From JBNKVT01 sp050299335 (GTDB lineage: Bacteria; Pseudomonadota; Alphaproteobacteria; Rhodobacterales; Rhodobacteraceae), in contig JBNKVT010000035.1 in assembly GCA_050299335.1 (NCBI GenBank), positions 1 to 64,000 on the forward strand: a stretch of DNA of 64,000 nt. The letters run 5' to 3'. The notes beneath the pieces are model-generated. The model saw only the letters and a program-made list of their open reading frames with translations. It did not search any database and was not told where the DNA came from. Shown in pieces: positions 33,356 through 42,153 of the stretch. The position numbers and the translations under genes were made by a program. Every line of letters begins with the position of its first letter. Position 1 is the stretch's first letter.

Positions 33356-34278
33356 GTCGATCTCCGTCGTTTTGCCCGCGGGTCGAGCACACCCAGAGCA
33401 CGCCACTGTCGCGCCAGATCGCGCATGTCGTCGTCGATCCGGTCGGGCAGCACGATCCGGACCCGCACGAACTGATCTCCCGGCTTGCCACCCTTGGGCT
33501 GAATGCCCTTGCCCTTCAGCCGAAGACGATGGCCAGACGACACGCCCGCGGGAATCGTCAGCGAGACAGTCCCCGATATTGTCGGGACCTCCGCCTTGCC
33601 GCCCAGGACGGCCTCGTCGAACGTGATCGGCAGATCGACTTCGATATCGTTTCCATCCCGGATGAAGCGCGGATGCGGCCGGACATGAACCGTCACCAGC
33701 GCGTCGCCCGGCTTGCCACCCCCGTGGCCGGGCTGGCCCTTGCCGCGCAGGCGCAAGGTCTGGCCGTCCCGAAGCCCCGCCGGGATCGTTACCTCGAGCG
33801 CATGATCGCTGGCAAAGCTCAGCCGCCGTTTCGCCCCGCGCGCCGCATCAAGGAAGTCGACATCCAGGTTGTAATGCAGGTCGCCGCCGCGTGCGGAAAA
33901 GCCGCGGGCCGAACCCTGCCGTCCGGTCTGGCCAAAGATGTCGCCGAAGATTGACGACAGATCCTCGAAGTCGCCGGGCCCGCCCCTGTACTCATATCGT
34001 CCCTGCGGGTCGGCGCCGGCATATTGCCGGTAGAACTGCCGCTCGGGCCGTTCGTGACCCGCCGCGTCGATCTCTCCGGCATCGTAGCGCCGACGTTTCT
34101 CGGGGTCCTTGAGCAGCTCATGCGCGGCGGACAGGGCCTGAAAGGCCGCCTCCTTGCTCTTGTCGCCGGGATGAAGATCCGGATGCAGCTCTTTCGCACG
34201 CTTCTTGTAGGCTTTCCGGACTTCCTCCTGTGAGGCCGACCGGGTCAGGCCCAGCACCGCGTAGGGATCATCGCTCAC
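33352..34278 (-). CDS. cbpA: DnaJ-like co-chaperone CbpA
   Basis: The 308-residue protein has an N-terminal J-domain (DPYAVLGLTRSASQEEVRKAYKKRA, HPD in ELHPDLHPGD), a Gly/Phe-rich linker at about 75-130, and the two C-terminal substrate-binding domains (VTIPAGLRDGQTLRLRGKG, LTIPAGVSSGHRLRLKGKG). It lacks the zinc-finger domain, which separates it from DnaJ at 53436. It would assist DnaK during stress. Confidence 0.93.
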   Translation of the reverse strand: MSDDPYAVLGLTRSASQEEVRKAYKKRAKELHPDLHPGDKSKEAAFQALSAAHELLKDPEKRRRYDAGEIDAAGHERPERQFYRQYAGADPQGRYEYRGGPGDFEDLSSIFGDIFGQTGRQGSARGFSARGGDLHYNLDVDFLDAARGAKRRLSFASDHALEVTIPAGLRDGQTLRLRGKGQPGHGGGKPGDALVTVHVRPHPRFIRDGNDIEVDLPITFDEAVLGGKAEVPTISGTVSLTIPAGVSSGHRLRLKGKGIQPKGGKPGDQFVRVRIVLPDRIDDDMRDLARQWRALGVLDPRAKRRRST

Positions 34279-34625
34279 TTGTCAGTCTCCGCTTTCCGAA
34301 AACACCTTCAAACTGCCGACCACCGAAGCTGCGCATCAGGCCCGCAGGTTTCCCGGGAGGCGACGGCCGGATTGGCGCGCAACGGGCCTTCTTGCACCTC
34401 CTTGCCTCGGCACATGCAATGCACCAGGCCTGGATGACGGTCGTTGCAGATAGTTTACGCTGAGTCATGATGACAAAGACATTCATATTGCAGTCGTGAC
34501 GGCATTGACCCCCGTCAAGGCAAGCTGGACGCGCGTTTGCGGAACGGACATTGCGAGCCGTCAATGTTGAAGGCGGCGCACCTGTATTACCTTTCCCTTG
34601 GTTGGTTCGTAAGATGGAGGAAACG
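34279..34625. other. Divergent intergenic region between cbpA and the BON gene
   Basis: This stretch holds an FNR-type palindrome at 34505-34518 and no supported gene. Both flanking genes point away from it, so it should contain promoters in both directions. Confidence 0.6.
34505..34518. promoter_or_regulatory. FNR/Crp-type site TTGACCCCCGTCAA
   Basis: Perfect 5-4-5 palindrome TTGAC-CCCC-GTCAA, centred 114 bases before the BON gene start and about 230 bases before cbpA. It matches the FNR/FixK/NNR class (TTG-N8-CAA). Confidence 0.7.
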
Positions 34626-35273
34626 ATGACCGACAAGGAACTGCGACTGGACATCATCGACCAGCTTGACTTCGAGCCGAGCATCGACGCCGCCGAAATC
34701 GGTGTGGCTGTCGATCAGGGGGTCGTCACCCTGACGGGGCATGTCCGCAGCTACAGCGACAAGATCACGACACTGGATATCGTGGAGAACGTCGTCGGCG
34801 TCCGGGCGATCGCCGACGAGATCGAGGTACGGCCGCTTGGCGCTCATATCACGGCCGACGACGAGATCGCGAAACGCGTCGTCAACTCGCTGAAGTGGAT
34901 CGCGTCGATTCCGATGGACAAGATCCATGCCACCGTCGCCAAGGGACGTGTCACCCTCGAGGGCGAGGTGGAGTGGCGCTATCAGGCCGATACTGCGGTG
35001 CGGACAATCGGCCGGTTGACGGGTGTGACCGGCATCAACAATCATCTCAAGGTCAAACCGTCCGTGAAAGCCTCGGATGTGTCGGAGAGGATCCGAAAAA
35101 CACTTCTGCGCGATGCCGAACTCGATGCCTCGGGGATCCGGGTTCTGGTCAACGATGGCACCGTCACGCTTGAGGGGACGGTCCGCTATCTGGGGGAACG
35201 GCGGAGTGCGGAACGCGCCGCCTGGGCCGCGCCTGGCGTGACGGACGTCGTAGATCACCTGACGGTGCAGTGA
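34626..35273 (+). CDS. BON-domain protein with three repeats
   Basis: The 215-residue protein contains three BON domains at about 5-75, 80-145 and 148-215, each with the V-x-V-x-x-G-x-V-T-L-x-G pattern (IGVAVDQGVVTLTGHV, IHATVAKGRVTLEGEV, IRVLVNDGTVTLEGTV). BON domains bind membranes or lipids, as in OsmY. No signal peptide is visible, so it may be cytoplasmic. AGGAAACG supports the start at 34626. It is a common member of FNR-controlled stress islands. Confidence 0.88.
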   Translation: MTDKELRLDIIDQLDFEPSIDAAEIGVAVDQGVVTLTGHVRSYSDKITTLDIVENVVGVRAIADEIEVRPLGAHITADDEIAKRVVNSLKWIASIPMDKIHATVAKGRVTLEGEVEWRYQADTAVRTIGRLTGVTGINNHLKVKPSVKASDVSERIRKTLLRDAELDASGIRVLVNDGTVTLEGTVRYLGERRSAERAAWAAPGVTDVVDHLTVQ

Positions 35274-35464
35274 CCGGCCTTTTTCAATCCGGCGTGACGC
35301 TCCCGGCACCGGGAGCACGGCCGTTCGCTATCCGCGCGGTGTGTCGTTGCAATCCGTCTCGCCTCCCAGGACGACACGCTTTCGGGCAGGAACCCCCTTT
35401 CGTTTGGAGACGACATGCGGCGGCCTTTCGAACCGTCCGCGTCACGATGGCTGCTGATCGCAGG

Positions 35465-35478
35465 CTTGCGCGCCGTCA
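35465..35478. promoter_or_regulatory. FNR/Crp-type site TTGCGCGCCGTCAA
   Basis: The TTG-N8-CAA half-sites are conserved, with one imperfect arm (TTGCG against GTCAA). The centre is 64 bases before the start of the gene at 35536, a normal distance for a class II activator site plus a short leader. Confidence 0.55.
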
Positions 35479-35535
35479 ATGCCGGACAAGCGGTTTTGGC
35501 TAACGTGGAACTGAACGTGATGGTGGAGAATCGAA

Positions 35536-36051
35536 ATGCAGATCAACGAATTGCCGAAATACGACATGTCGGTCAACACGACGGGATGCTGCCCGAAGTT
35601 CAATCCTGATGGATGGGACGGGCAGGACTTGCATTTCAAGGACAAGCCCATGGTGCGGGCGGTGACGATGTCGGCCATGCACATACCACTGAACATGGGC
35701 CGGGTGTTTTCCAGGGTGCAGCACCATATCGAGGAGGCCGGGGCATTCGATCAGGACGACTGCATCGTGCTGACCCGCGACATGTCGCCCTGGGCCAGCG
35801 AGCATTTTTTCTCCGTCAGCAAGCCGGTCGAGAACGAGGAGATGACGGCGCTGTCGGGGGATTTCGTCACCAAGGTGTTCGAGGGACCCTATCGTGAGGC
35901 CCGCAACTGGCACAAGGAAATGCAGGACCTGGTCCGCGACCGCGGCGGGGAGCCCGGCGAAATCTACTTCTTCTACACGACCTGCCCACGTTGCGCGAAG
36001 GCCTATGGCAAGAATTACGTTGTCGGCGTGGCTGAAGCACTATCGACCTAG
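35536..36051 (+). CDS. Conserved hypothetical protein with Cys pairs
   Basis: The 171-residue protein has a conserved start (LPKYDMSVNTTGCCPKFNPDGWDGQ), a central HIPLNMGRVFSRVQHHIE, and a C-terminal YTTCPRCAKAYGKNYVV. CC near residue 18 and CPRC near 152 may bind metal. Similar proteins in proteobacteria are often labelled hydrolase without proof. It is preceded by an FNR-type site, in keeping with the island. Confidence 0.7.
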   Translation: MQINELPKYDMSVNTTGCCPKFNPDGWDGQDLHFKDKPMVRAVTMSAMHIPLNMGRVFSRVQHHIEEAGAFDQDDCIVLTRDMSPWASEHFFSVSKPVENEEMTALSGDFVTKVFEGPYREARNWHKEMQDLVRDRGGEPGEIYFFYTTCPRCAKAYGKNYVVGVAEALST

Positions 36052-36305
36052 ATTGCGGCAGGAATGGAAACGACCAGCAGCTCGATCCTGCACCCCGTCA
36101 TCTGCCGAACGCGCTTCTGGAACGCGCAACCTCCGATACGGCTCGAATTCCGGCTTGCAGGGAGCGCAATGTAGCCAGCCATGAAATCGGCGGTCACCGA
36201 AAAAATTCCCCGGCATCCGGGAGTTCAGGAACAGATTCCGGAGAATGCCGCCACGGATGCGCCCCCGAAATTTCGGAGGCGCCGGCGAAAGGGCCGCGTC
36301 TCGTC

Positions 36306-36824
36306 TCAGGCGGCGGATTTCACTTCTACCTTGCGTTCCTTCTGTTTCGCTTCCTGGGTCTTGGGCAGTGTCACGGTCAGCACGCCGTTGGCGAAGTCCG
36401 CCTTCACCGCGTCCGCATCGACGCCGGAGGGCAGGGAAAGGGTACGCTGGAACTCGCCATAGCGGCGTTCGCTGACGAAATAGTCTTCCTTCTCGTCCTT
36501 CTTCTCTTCCGATTTCTCGCCGCGAATGGTGATCGTCCCGTCGCTCAGCTTGATGTCGATATTCTCGCCGGACATGCCCGGCAGCTCGGCCGTGATCCGG
36601 TATTCGCCGTCGCACTCGACGAAGTCGGTCGCGGGCCGGAGCAGCCATTCGCCGCCCGACATCAGCGAATGCACCCGGCGCGAGAACGGATGCCACACTC
36701 CGGCGCCGAAATCGTCGAACAGCCGGTCGATCTCGTTTCTGAGCGACAGCATGGCCGGCCAGCCCTCGGCGCTCGTCGCGGGCGTTTCTCTCTGGACTTC
36801 AATTTCGGATTTCTTCTTGGTCAT
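36306..36824 (-). CDS. Hsp20/alpha-crystallin small heat-shock protein
   Basis: The 172-residue chaperone has an alpha-crystallin domain at about 65-160 (DFVECDGEYRITAELPGMSGENIDIKLSD, GEYRITAELPG, and FQRTLSLPSGVDADAVKADFANGVLTVTLPK) and an N-terminal arm with EIDRLFDDF. It holds unfolded proteins until DnaK-type chaperones act. A weaker FNR-like sequence (36914-36927) lies about 90 bases upstream inside the neighbouring regulator gene. Confidence 0.93.
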   Translation of the reverse strand: MTKKKSEIEVQRETPATSAEGWPAMLSLRNEIDRLFDDFGAGVWHPFSRRVHSLMSGGEWLLRPATDFVECDGEYRITAELPGMSGENIDIKLSDGTITIRGEKSEEKKDEKEDYFVSERRYGEFQRTLSLPSGVDADAVKADFANGVLTVTLPKTQEAKQKERKVEVKSAA

Positions 36825-36906
36825 CTTGCATCCTTCCTCCGCTAGGACCGCGCATTGGCGCGGTCGCAGGTTTGATAATGGTATCGAGCCTATCGGTGCG
36901 GTTTAC

Positions 36907-37764
36907 CTATGCATTGACGGTGGTCATCCGTTGTTCGAAGGGTTTCAGCAATTCCCTGTGGTTCATCGCCTCCACCGGCCGGTCACGCCTCGCCACCCGC
37001 AGGTTCGGCGGTTCCACACCGGCTAGGACCGCAAGCCTGTTCACGTCGCGAATCCGAAACCTGTAAGGCGTGAGACGGGTGACCAGGCGCTTCTCGTCCA
37101 GATAGCCCAACGTCCTGCTGATGGTTTCGACGGTCGTGTTGGTCAGATCGGCCCAGTCACGCCGATCTATTTCCATGCTCAGGACCAGACTTCCGTCGGG
37201 CAACGGCTCGGTCGGCATGACCTCGGCGGCCCAGACAAGAAAGGCCAGGATCCGTTCGCGGCTGTTCAAGGTGCCGTACCGCCACAAGTGGCGGAGCAGG
37301 CGGCGGAGCTGCTCATCCAGCTCCTGGATGAGCAGCGCCTTGAAGCGGTCGTCATGCTGCATCTGCTGCTTCACGGAAACACGGTTGTACAGGCAGATTT
37401 CGACGTCCGAGGCTGCCTCGAAATCGCTGGCATATGTCTCCTCGAACAGTCCGCCGACGATGTCGCCGGGGACGGCAAGACCCAGAAGGACGCGCTTGCC
37501 GCTTACGCGCATCGTTGACCGGCGGGCATAGCCGCGCCGGATCACCCCCAGAAAACCGGACGTCTCGTCATGCCCTACGACCAGACTTCCCCGATCGAAA
37601 CGGCGAATGACCGGCTGACTGAGTTCTGGAGAAGATTTTTCCCAGATGGCACGGCACAGTCTCGCGCCGTTTAGTGCGCAATTCCGGCATCTTTCGGCCG
37701 GAATAAACGGAATCGCCCGGGACCGGCGATGCCCGATTTCCGCGGTATGTGCATTCTGCATCAT
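36907..37764 (-). CDS. FNR-type oxygen-sensing transcriptional regulator
   Basis: The 285-residue Crp/Fnr regulator has the [4Fe-4S] ligand pattern C26-x2-C29-x7-C37 (ERCRNCALNGARLC) and a further Cys124 (DVEICLYNR), as in FNR. The cyclic-nucleotide-type beta-barrel spans about 45-140 and the HTH reads DWADLTNTTVETISRTLGYL, with the E-x-x-S-R contacts that read TTGA. It should be active without oxygen. ATGA overlap couples it to the upstream host-attachment-like gene. It probably governs the surrounding island. Confidence 0.88.
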   Translation of the reverse strand: MMQNAHTAEIGHRRSRAIPFIPAERCRNCALNGARLCRAIWEKSSPELSQPVIRRFDRGSLVVGHDETSGFLGVIRRGYARRSTMRVSGKRVLLGLAVPGDIVGGLFEETYASDFEAASDVEICLYNRVSVKQQMQHDDRFKALLIQELDEQLRRLLRHLWRYGTLNSRERILAFLVWAAEVMPTEPLPDGSLVLSMEIDRRDWADLTNTTVETISRTLGYLDEKRLVTRLTPYRFRIRDVNRLAVLAGVEPPNLRVARRDRPVEAMNHRELLKPFEQRMTTVNA

Positions 37765-38255
37765 GTCTTTTGCTCCTCACCGAGCGCCGCGATCACCGTC
37801 TTGCGCAGGTCGGCCTCAGACAGGTTGACGAGATTGAGATCCCGTTCGAGGATCACGGCGCTGCGCAACGAGGCCGGGATCTGCTGACGCAGGACCCCCA
37901 GCATCCTGGGCGCAGCGAAAATGGCCAGACGGGACAGGTGGCCGGCACGCAAATGGTTTTGCAGAACGCCGAGGGTTTCCCGGGCGAAGTCCTGCATGTC
38001 ACGTAGAATCGGGTCGGATCCGGGCTCCATCGCCGAGCGGCGCCCGCTGGCATCCGATGCGAAGCTGCGCCCCGGCCCGTCGGAAAGCATTTCGCGAAGA
38101 TGGGTCGAGGTCGCCTTGCTGACGCGTTCGATCGGTTCTTCCGAATCGCCGTCTTCAAGGCCTCGCAGGATGCGGGCAAGAACGCCGTTGGTCACAAGGG
38201 CCCAGGTCTTGCTTCGTGTCACTTCCCCCTCCGCATACACGATACGCATACCCAT
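37761..38255 (-). CDS. Host attachment protein-like (COG5622/PF10116-type)
   Basis: The 164-residue protein reads TRSKTWALVTNGVLARILRGLE at the start and FARETLGVLQNHLRAGHLSRLAIFAAPRMLGVLR in the second half, a pattern typical of the 'required for attachment to host cells' family, which has an eRF1-like fold and is common in free-living stress islands. Actual function unknown. It may act with the FNR regulator that it is coupled to. A FNR-type site at 38283 lies 28 bases upstream. Confidence 0.72.
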   Translation of the reverse strand: MGMRIVYAEGEVTRSKTWALVTNGVLARILRGLEDGDSEEPIERVSKATSTHLREMLSDGPGRSFASDASGRRSAMEPGSDPILRDMQDFARETLGVLQNHLRAGHLSRLAIFAAPRMLGVLRQQIPASLRSAVILERDLNLVNLSEADLRKTVIAALGEEQKT

Positions 38256-38282
38256 CCAATGCTGAATCGCGCCTTTCGGTCA

Positions 38283-38296
38283 TTGACGTGCATCAA
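38283..38296. promoter_or_regulatory. FNR/Crp-type site TTGACGTGCATCAA
   Basis: TTGAC-GTGC-ATCAA matches the FNR-class half-sites. It is in the divergent region between the host-attachment/fnr pair (minus) and the second Crp/Fnr regulator (plus), so both regulators may be controlled from it. Confidence 0.65.
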
Positions 38297-38423
38297 CGCG
38301 CCTCCCGATTTGGCGAAGTTGCCAATCTGGAACCACTGGTCCCGCTGTGGTATCGGAAATACCGATTGAAAATCGCACCAATCCGAAGCAAAGGTCGATG
38401 CAGGCTGGGCGGGGGCAGGCAAT

Positions 38424-39197
38424 ATGAAAGAGCAGTCCCGAAAAGCGGCACGCCGTGGATCGGTCGATTTGTCCCTGCTGGCGGGCATTCAACCTGAAAC
38501 ACGCGATGCGCTGGACGCGATGTGCCGCGTGAAACACTATCGGTCGGGCCAAACCGTCGTGCCGGAGGACGAGACCGTCGATTTTGTCGGCTGTGTCCTG
38601 ACCGGCATCCTGCGGATGCAGAAGACACTGGCTGACGGACGGCAGCATATCGTCGGGCTGCTGGTCGAACGAGACATATTCGGCCGTGTCTTCGACGGTC
38701 CGGCAGAGTTTGCCATCGAAGCGGCGACGGATGCTGAAATCTGCGCTTTCCCGCGGGTTGCGTTCGAGGCTCTGCTCACACGATCGCCAGACCTCGAGCG
38801 TGCCGTCCTGCTGAACATTACCAACGAACTCGACCGGGCCCGTGAATGGATGATCATTCTGTCGAACCAGCGGGTCGCAGGCCGTGTTGCCGGGTTCCTG
38901 CTTCTGATGTGTACGCGCTTTAGCGGGGTTGATCACATCCTGACCCCGACATCGGGCGGTATCGAGGTCAGGATACCGATCGGCCGGACCGACCTCGCCC
39001 ATCTTCTGGGAACGCGGCCGGAATCGATCTCGCGCGCCCTGCATGCGCTCGGCGACCAGGGTGACATCGACATCCTCGAGCCCGACCGCATCCTGATCCG
39101 GGATGCCACGGCCCTGGCGCGAGCCGCCGACGAGGATGAACTCCAGACCAGCATAACGCTGAAGGATATCCTGAGCGCCAGGCGTCTCGAGAGGTGA
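38424..39197 (+). CDS. Crp/Fnr family regulator lacking the N-terminal Fe-S cysteines
   Basis: The 257-residue protein has an effector barrel at about 25-130 (RSGQTVVPEDETVDFVGCVLTG, FGRVFDGPAEFAIEAATDAEICAFPR) and a C-terminal HTH (TDLAHLLGTRPESISRALHALG) with the E-x-x-S-R reading residues. The N-terminus has no CxxC cluster, unlike the regulator at 36907, so it cannot form the same Fe-S sensor. It may respond to NO or redox, or work constitutively, as FixK/DNR proteins do. Confidence 0.87.
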   Translation: MKEQSRKAARRGSVDLSLLAGIQPETRDALDAMCRVKHYRSGQTVVPEDETVDFVGCVLTGILRMQKTLADGRQHIVGLLVERDIFGRVFDGPAEFAIEAATDAEICAFPRVAFEALLTRSPDLERAVLLNITNELDRAREWMIILSNQRVAGRVAGFLLLMCTRFSGVDHILTPTSGGIEVRIPIGRTDLAHLLGTRPESISRALHALGDQGDIDILEPDRILIRDATALARAADEDELQTSITLKDILSARRLER

Positions 39198-39258
39198 GCG
39201 CCCTGGGCCCGGAATGCCGGGTCACCGGCCGTTGGTCGTCAGGTGCCCCCTTTGCCGC

Positions 39259-39933
39259 CTACGCCTGTTCCGCCGCGCCGCCGACGAGCGCGCGACGGTG
39301 TGCATGGCGTTCCATGATCTCGGATACTTCTGCGTCCTCCACTTGCCCGAAATCGCGATAATGCTGCCCCACCGCCCGGAATGTGGCCGGGCAATCGAGG
39401 CAGATCACCTCGTCGCAATCCCGGCGGAGGTCCGAGACGGCCTCTGCCGGGCTCACCGGAACAGCCGCGATCAGGCGCGTGGGACCGGCAGCGCGGATCA
39501 TTCGAAGCGCCGCGCGCATGGTCGCCCCTGTCGCAAGACCGTCATCGACCACAAGGACGGTCTTGCCGGCAAGCGGCACTGGCACGCGCCCCTTGAGGTA
39601 GATCTCCCGGCGACGCCGGATTTCCGGTAATTCGCGCTCTGCGAGGTTGCGGATATCGGTCTCGTCGAGCCCGTACATCCGCGCCACGTCCTCATTGATC
39701 GTGATCATCGGGGTCTGACCGTCGGTCACCGCCGCAACGGCGAATTCCGGCTGCCCGGGAACGCCGACCTTGCGGACAAGCGCGATGTCGAGCGGCACGC
39801 CAAGGGCCTCGGCGATCACGTCCGCGACGGGCAGGCCGCCGCGCGGCAGCGCCACGATCACGGTATTGTCGGAATCAAGCGGCGGAAGGCGTTTCAGCAG
39901 CGCCTGTCCTGCTTCATGTCTGTCCGTGAACAT
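39259..39933 (-). CDS. Phosphoribosyltransferase-domain protein
   Basis: The 224-residue protein has a type I PRTase fold with the PRPP motif TVLVVDDGLATGATMRAAL near residue 125 and the upstream VIVALPRGGLPVADVIAEAL. This class, often annotated as 'phosphoribosyltransferase' in stress islands with Usp and Hsp20, has no proven substrate. It follows usp by 24 bases on the minus strand. Confidence 0.88.
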   Translation of the reverse strand: MFTDRHEAGQALLKRLPPLDSDNTVIVALPRGGLPVADVIAEALGVPLDIALVRKVGVPGQPEFAVAAVTDGQTPMITINEDVARMYGLDETDIRNLAERELPEIRRRREIYLKGRVPVPLAGKTVLVVDDGLATGATMRAALRMIRAAGPTRLIAAVPVSPAEAVSDLRRDCDEVICLDCPATFRAVGQHYRDFGQVEDAEVSEIMERHAHRRALVGGAAEQA

Positions 39934-39957
39934 GCGGACCCGTGCCTCCGGTTGACG

Positions 39958-40485
39958 TCAGGGAACGATGACCATCGTGCAATCCGTATGGTGCAGCACT
40001 TTCTGCGACACACTGCCGAGCAACACTTCCCGTACGCGGCCCAGGCCCCGGCGGCCCAAGACGATGGTTTCCGCCTTTTCGGCTTCGGCGACATCCAGGA
40101 TCTTGTCCGCGACGTCGCCCATGCAAACACGCGTCGTCACATCGCGCGCGCCGGCATCCTCGGCGCGCTTCTTTGCGGCCTCGGCAATATGTTCGCCAAG
40201 CACCGTGACCATCCGGGGAGTTGCGATCTCGTCCCCGGCGCTCGGGAACAGGCCAAGCAAGGTGGCCGGATCGCCCATTTGTTCGACGCCTCTATCAGTC
40301 GCAACCGGAGCGACGAGGCCTTCGATCTCGGCCATCTTCGCGAATTCCGTAGTGGGCCGACCGAGCATCAGCACATGAACGACGCACAGAGACTGGCCGA
40401 ATTTTTCTGACAGCGAAGCGGCGAAATCGACCGCGCGGTTCCCCGTATCCGACCCGTCCGTCGCCACCACGATCGTTCCTGTCAT
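39958..40485 (-). CDS. Universal stress protein
   Basis: The 175-residue UspA-fold protein starts TIVVATDGSDTGNRAVDFAA and ends with the ATP-binding motif LGRRGLGRVREVLLGSVSQKVLHHT (G-x2-G-x9-G-S/T type). It is likely to bind ATP and support survival in growth arrest. The FNR-type site centred 71 bases upstream suggests oxygen control. Confidence 0.92.
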   Translation of the reverse strand: MTGTIVVATDGSDTGNRAVDFAASLSEKFGQSLCVVHVLMLGRPTTEFAKMAEIEGLVAPVATDRGVEQMGDPATLLGLFPSAGDEIATPRMVTVLGEHIAEAAKKRAEDAGARDVTTRVCMGDVADKILDVAEAEKAETIVLGRRGLGRVREVLLGSVSQKVLHHTDCTMVIVP

Positions 40486-40549
40486 TGTCCTTGCTCCCCG
40501 ATGAATATGGATTACGTTTTATCTATCCCATGCCGCTCGCGGCATGACA

Positions 40550-40563
40550 TTGCGCGGCGTCAA
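40550..40563. promoter_or_regulatory. FNR/Crp-type site TTGCGCGGCGTCAA
   Basis: Nearly identical to the site at 35465. It lies between the divergent usp (start 40485) and kinase (start 40618) genes, centred 71 and 61 bases from the two starts, so one dimer could serve both. Confidence 0.6.
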
Positions 40564-40617
40564 TGAAGAACGAACCGGCTTCGGCGCATATTGATGCGGT
40601 CATCCAGAGGGCAGTCG

Positions 40618-42153
40618 ATGGATCAAGCCGATACGATCAGCTATCTGGCATCGGGACACGCATTCGACAGCGAAGAGCCCGTCGAGGTCATCGAGACCCA
40701 TGGCGCCTATGTGTTTCTTTGCGGCGATACCGCCCTGAAGCTGAAACGCGCCGTCAAATACGACTACATGGACCTCAGCACGATCGCGCTTCGCAGGCAG
40801 CTGATCGCGCGCGAACTGGAGCTCAACCGACCGACGGCGCCGGAGATCTACCGCGACATGTTACCGGTGACGCAAAGCGGAACGGGCCTTGCCCTGGGCG
40901 GGACAGGCCCCATCGTCGATTGGGTCCTGAGGATGTGGCGGTTCCCGGCGGAAAACGAACTGGAACGCGTGGCGGCGCGCGGCGCCCTGGATGATCGCCT
41001 CGCGACCGCGACAGGCGAGGCGATTGCAGAATACCACACCATGGCCCCCGTGATGCGGCGCCCCGGCCGCACCCTGATCGCGGATATACTCGCCGAACTG
41101 CAGCGTGTCTTCGCCGGGTTTCCCGAAGCTCAAGGGACCGCGAGGGTCAGGGAGTGGGAGAAGGCAGCAATGGCCCGTCTCGACGCCACGGGGCCACTTC
41201 TGGACAGCCGGGCGCGAGACGGTCACGTGCGGCGCGTCCATGGGGACTTGCACTTGCGCAACCTCGTCCTGATCGGCGGGCGTCCCGTGCTCTACGATGC
41301 CCTGGAATTCGACGAAACTCTCGGAACCTGCGACGTCCTTTACGACATCGCCTTTCTCGTCATGGACCTGTGCCACCGGGGTCTGCGCCGGCAGGGATGC
41401 CGGGTGCTCGACGCATGGCTCCGGGCGGCGCGCGGGGGTGAGGATACCGGGCTCGCGGCACTGCCGCTGTTCCTGTCGGTTCGGGCCGCCATCCGCGCCA
41501 TGGTACTACTGCAGACCGATGCGGCACGTCGGCAGCCAGGCAAGTCGGCCCGGGAGGTGGCCGCCTATCTGGCGCTCGCCTGCGACGCATTGCAGCCCGC
41601 CGCAGCGCGGCTGATCGCCATTGGCGGGTATTCCGGCAGCGGCAAGAGCGTCCTGGTCCGCACCCTGGCACCAACCATCGGGGCACTTCCCGGCGCCGCC
41701 TGGCTCAGTTCGGACCTCGAACGGAAGACCGGCCTGCCGGAGGGAACGCGGCTTGCCCCCGAAGCCTATGCCGAGGGTCGCCGGGAGGAGGTGTACAAGC
41801 ACCTGTTCACGCGCGCCGAAACGATGCTTGCCGCAGGCCATTCCGTCATCCTTGACGCCACTTTCCTGGATCCACACCTGAGGGTTTCGGCCGAGGAGGT
41901 GGCTTCGCGCGCCGGCGTTTCCTTTCAGGGCCTGTGGCTCGACGCGCCCGCGCCGGTCCTTCAGGGACGTCTGCAATCCCGGCAGGGCGACGCCTCGGAC
42001 GCGGATACCGCCGTCCTCACGCGGCAAATGGCGGCGGAGCGGGGCGAGATGAATTGGATCGATATCGAAGCCTCCGGCGATCCGGCATCCGTACTTTCGG
42101 CGGCACGGGAAACGCTCGCGTCGCAGGAGGCCCAGCACCATTCCGTGGGCTGA
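40618..42153 (+). CDS. Fused aminoglycoside-phosphotransferase-like and P-loop kinase protein
   Basis: The 511-residue protein has an N-terminal kinase-like domain with the catalytic loop VRRVHGDLHLRNLVLIGG and DALEFDE (about 215-240), and a C-terminal AAA_33-type P-loop domain starting AIGGYSGSGKSVLVRTLA (about 340-350) with VILDATFLD. Such two-domain proteins are frequent partners of Usp and PEP synthase in anaerobic stress islands. Substrates are unknown. GAGGGCAG precedes the chosen ATG at 40618. Confidence 0.87.
   Translation: MDQADTISYLASGHAFDSEEPVEVIETHGAYVFLCGDTALKLKRAVKYDYMDLSTIALRRQLIARELELNRPTAPEIYRDMLPVTQSGTGLALGGTGPIVDWVLRMWRFPAENELERVAARGALDDRLATATGEAIAEYHTMAPVMRRPGRTLIADILAELQRVFAGFPEAQGTARVREWEKAAMARLDATGPLLDSRARDGHVRRVHGDLHLRNLVLIGGRPVLYDALEFDETLGTCDVLYDIAFLVMDLCHRGLRRQGCRVLDAWLRAARGGEDTGLAALPLFLSVRAAIRAMVLLQTDAARRQPGKSAREVAAYLALACDALQPAAARLIAIGGYSGSGKSVLVRTLAPTIGALPGAAWLSSDLERKTGLPEGTRLAPEAYAEGRREEVYKHLFTRAETMLAAGHSVILDATFLDPHLRVSAEEVASRAGVSFQGLWLDAPAPVLQGRLQSRQGDASDADTAVLTRQMAAERGEMNWIDIEASGDPASVLSAARETLASQEAQHHSVG

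Noticed and set aside
36181..36462. Open frame antisense to the hsp20 3' end
   Set aside because: No family character and overlaps a well-supported gene on the other strand.
36914..36927. TTGACGGTGGTCAT near hsp20
   Set aside because: Close to the motif but with one broken arm and located within coding sequence of the regulator; mentioned under hsp20 but not listed as a site.
39952..39965. TTGACGTCAGGGAA, partly like the FNR-type sites
   Set aside because: Only one half-site is good and it lies in the 24-base gap between two co-oriented genes, so it was not counted in the regulon.
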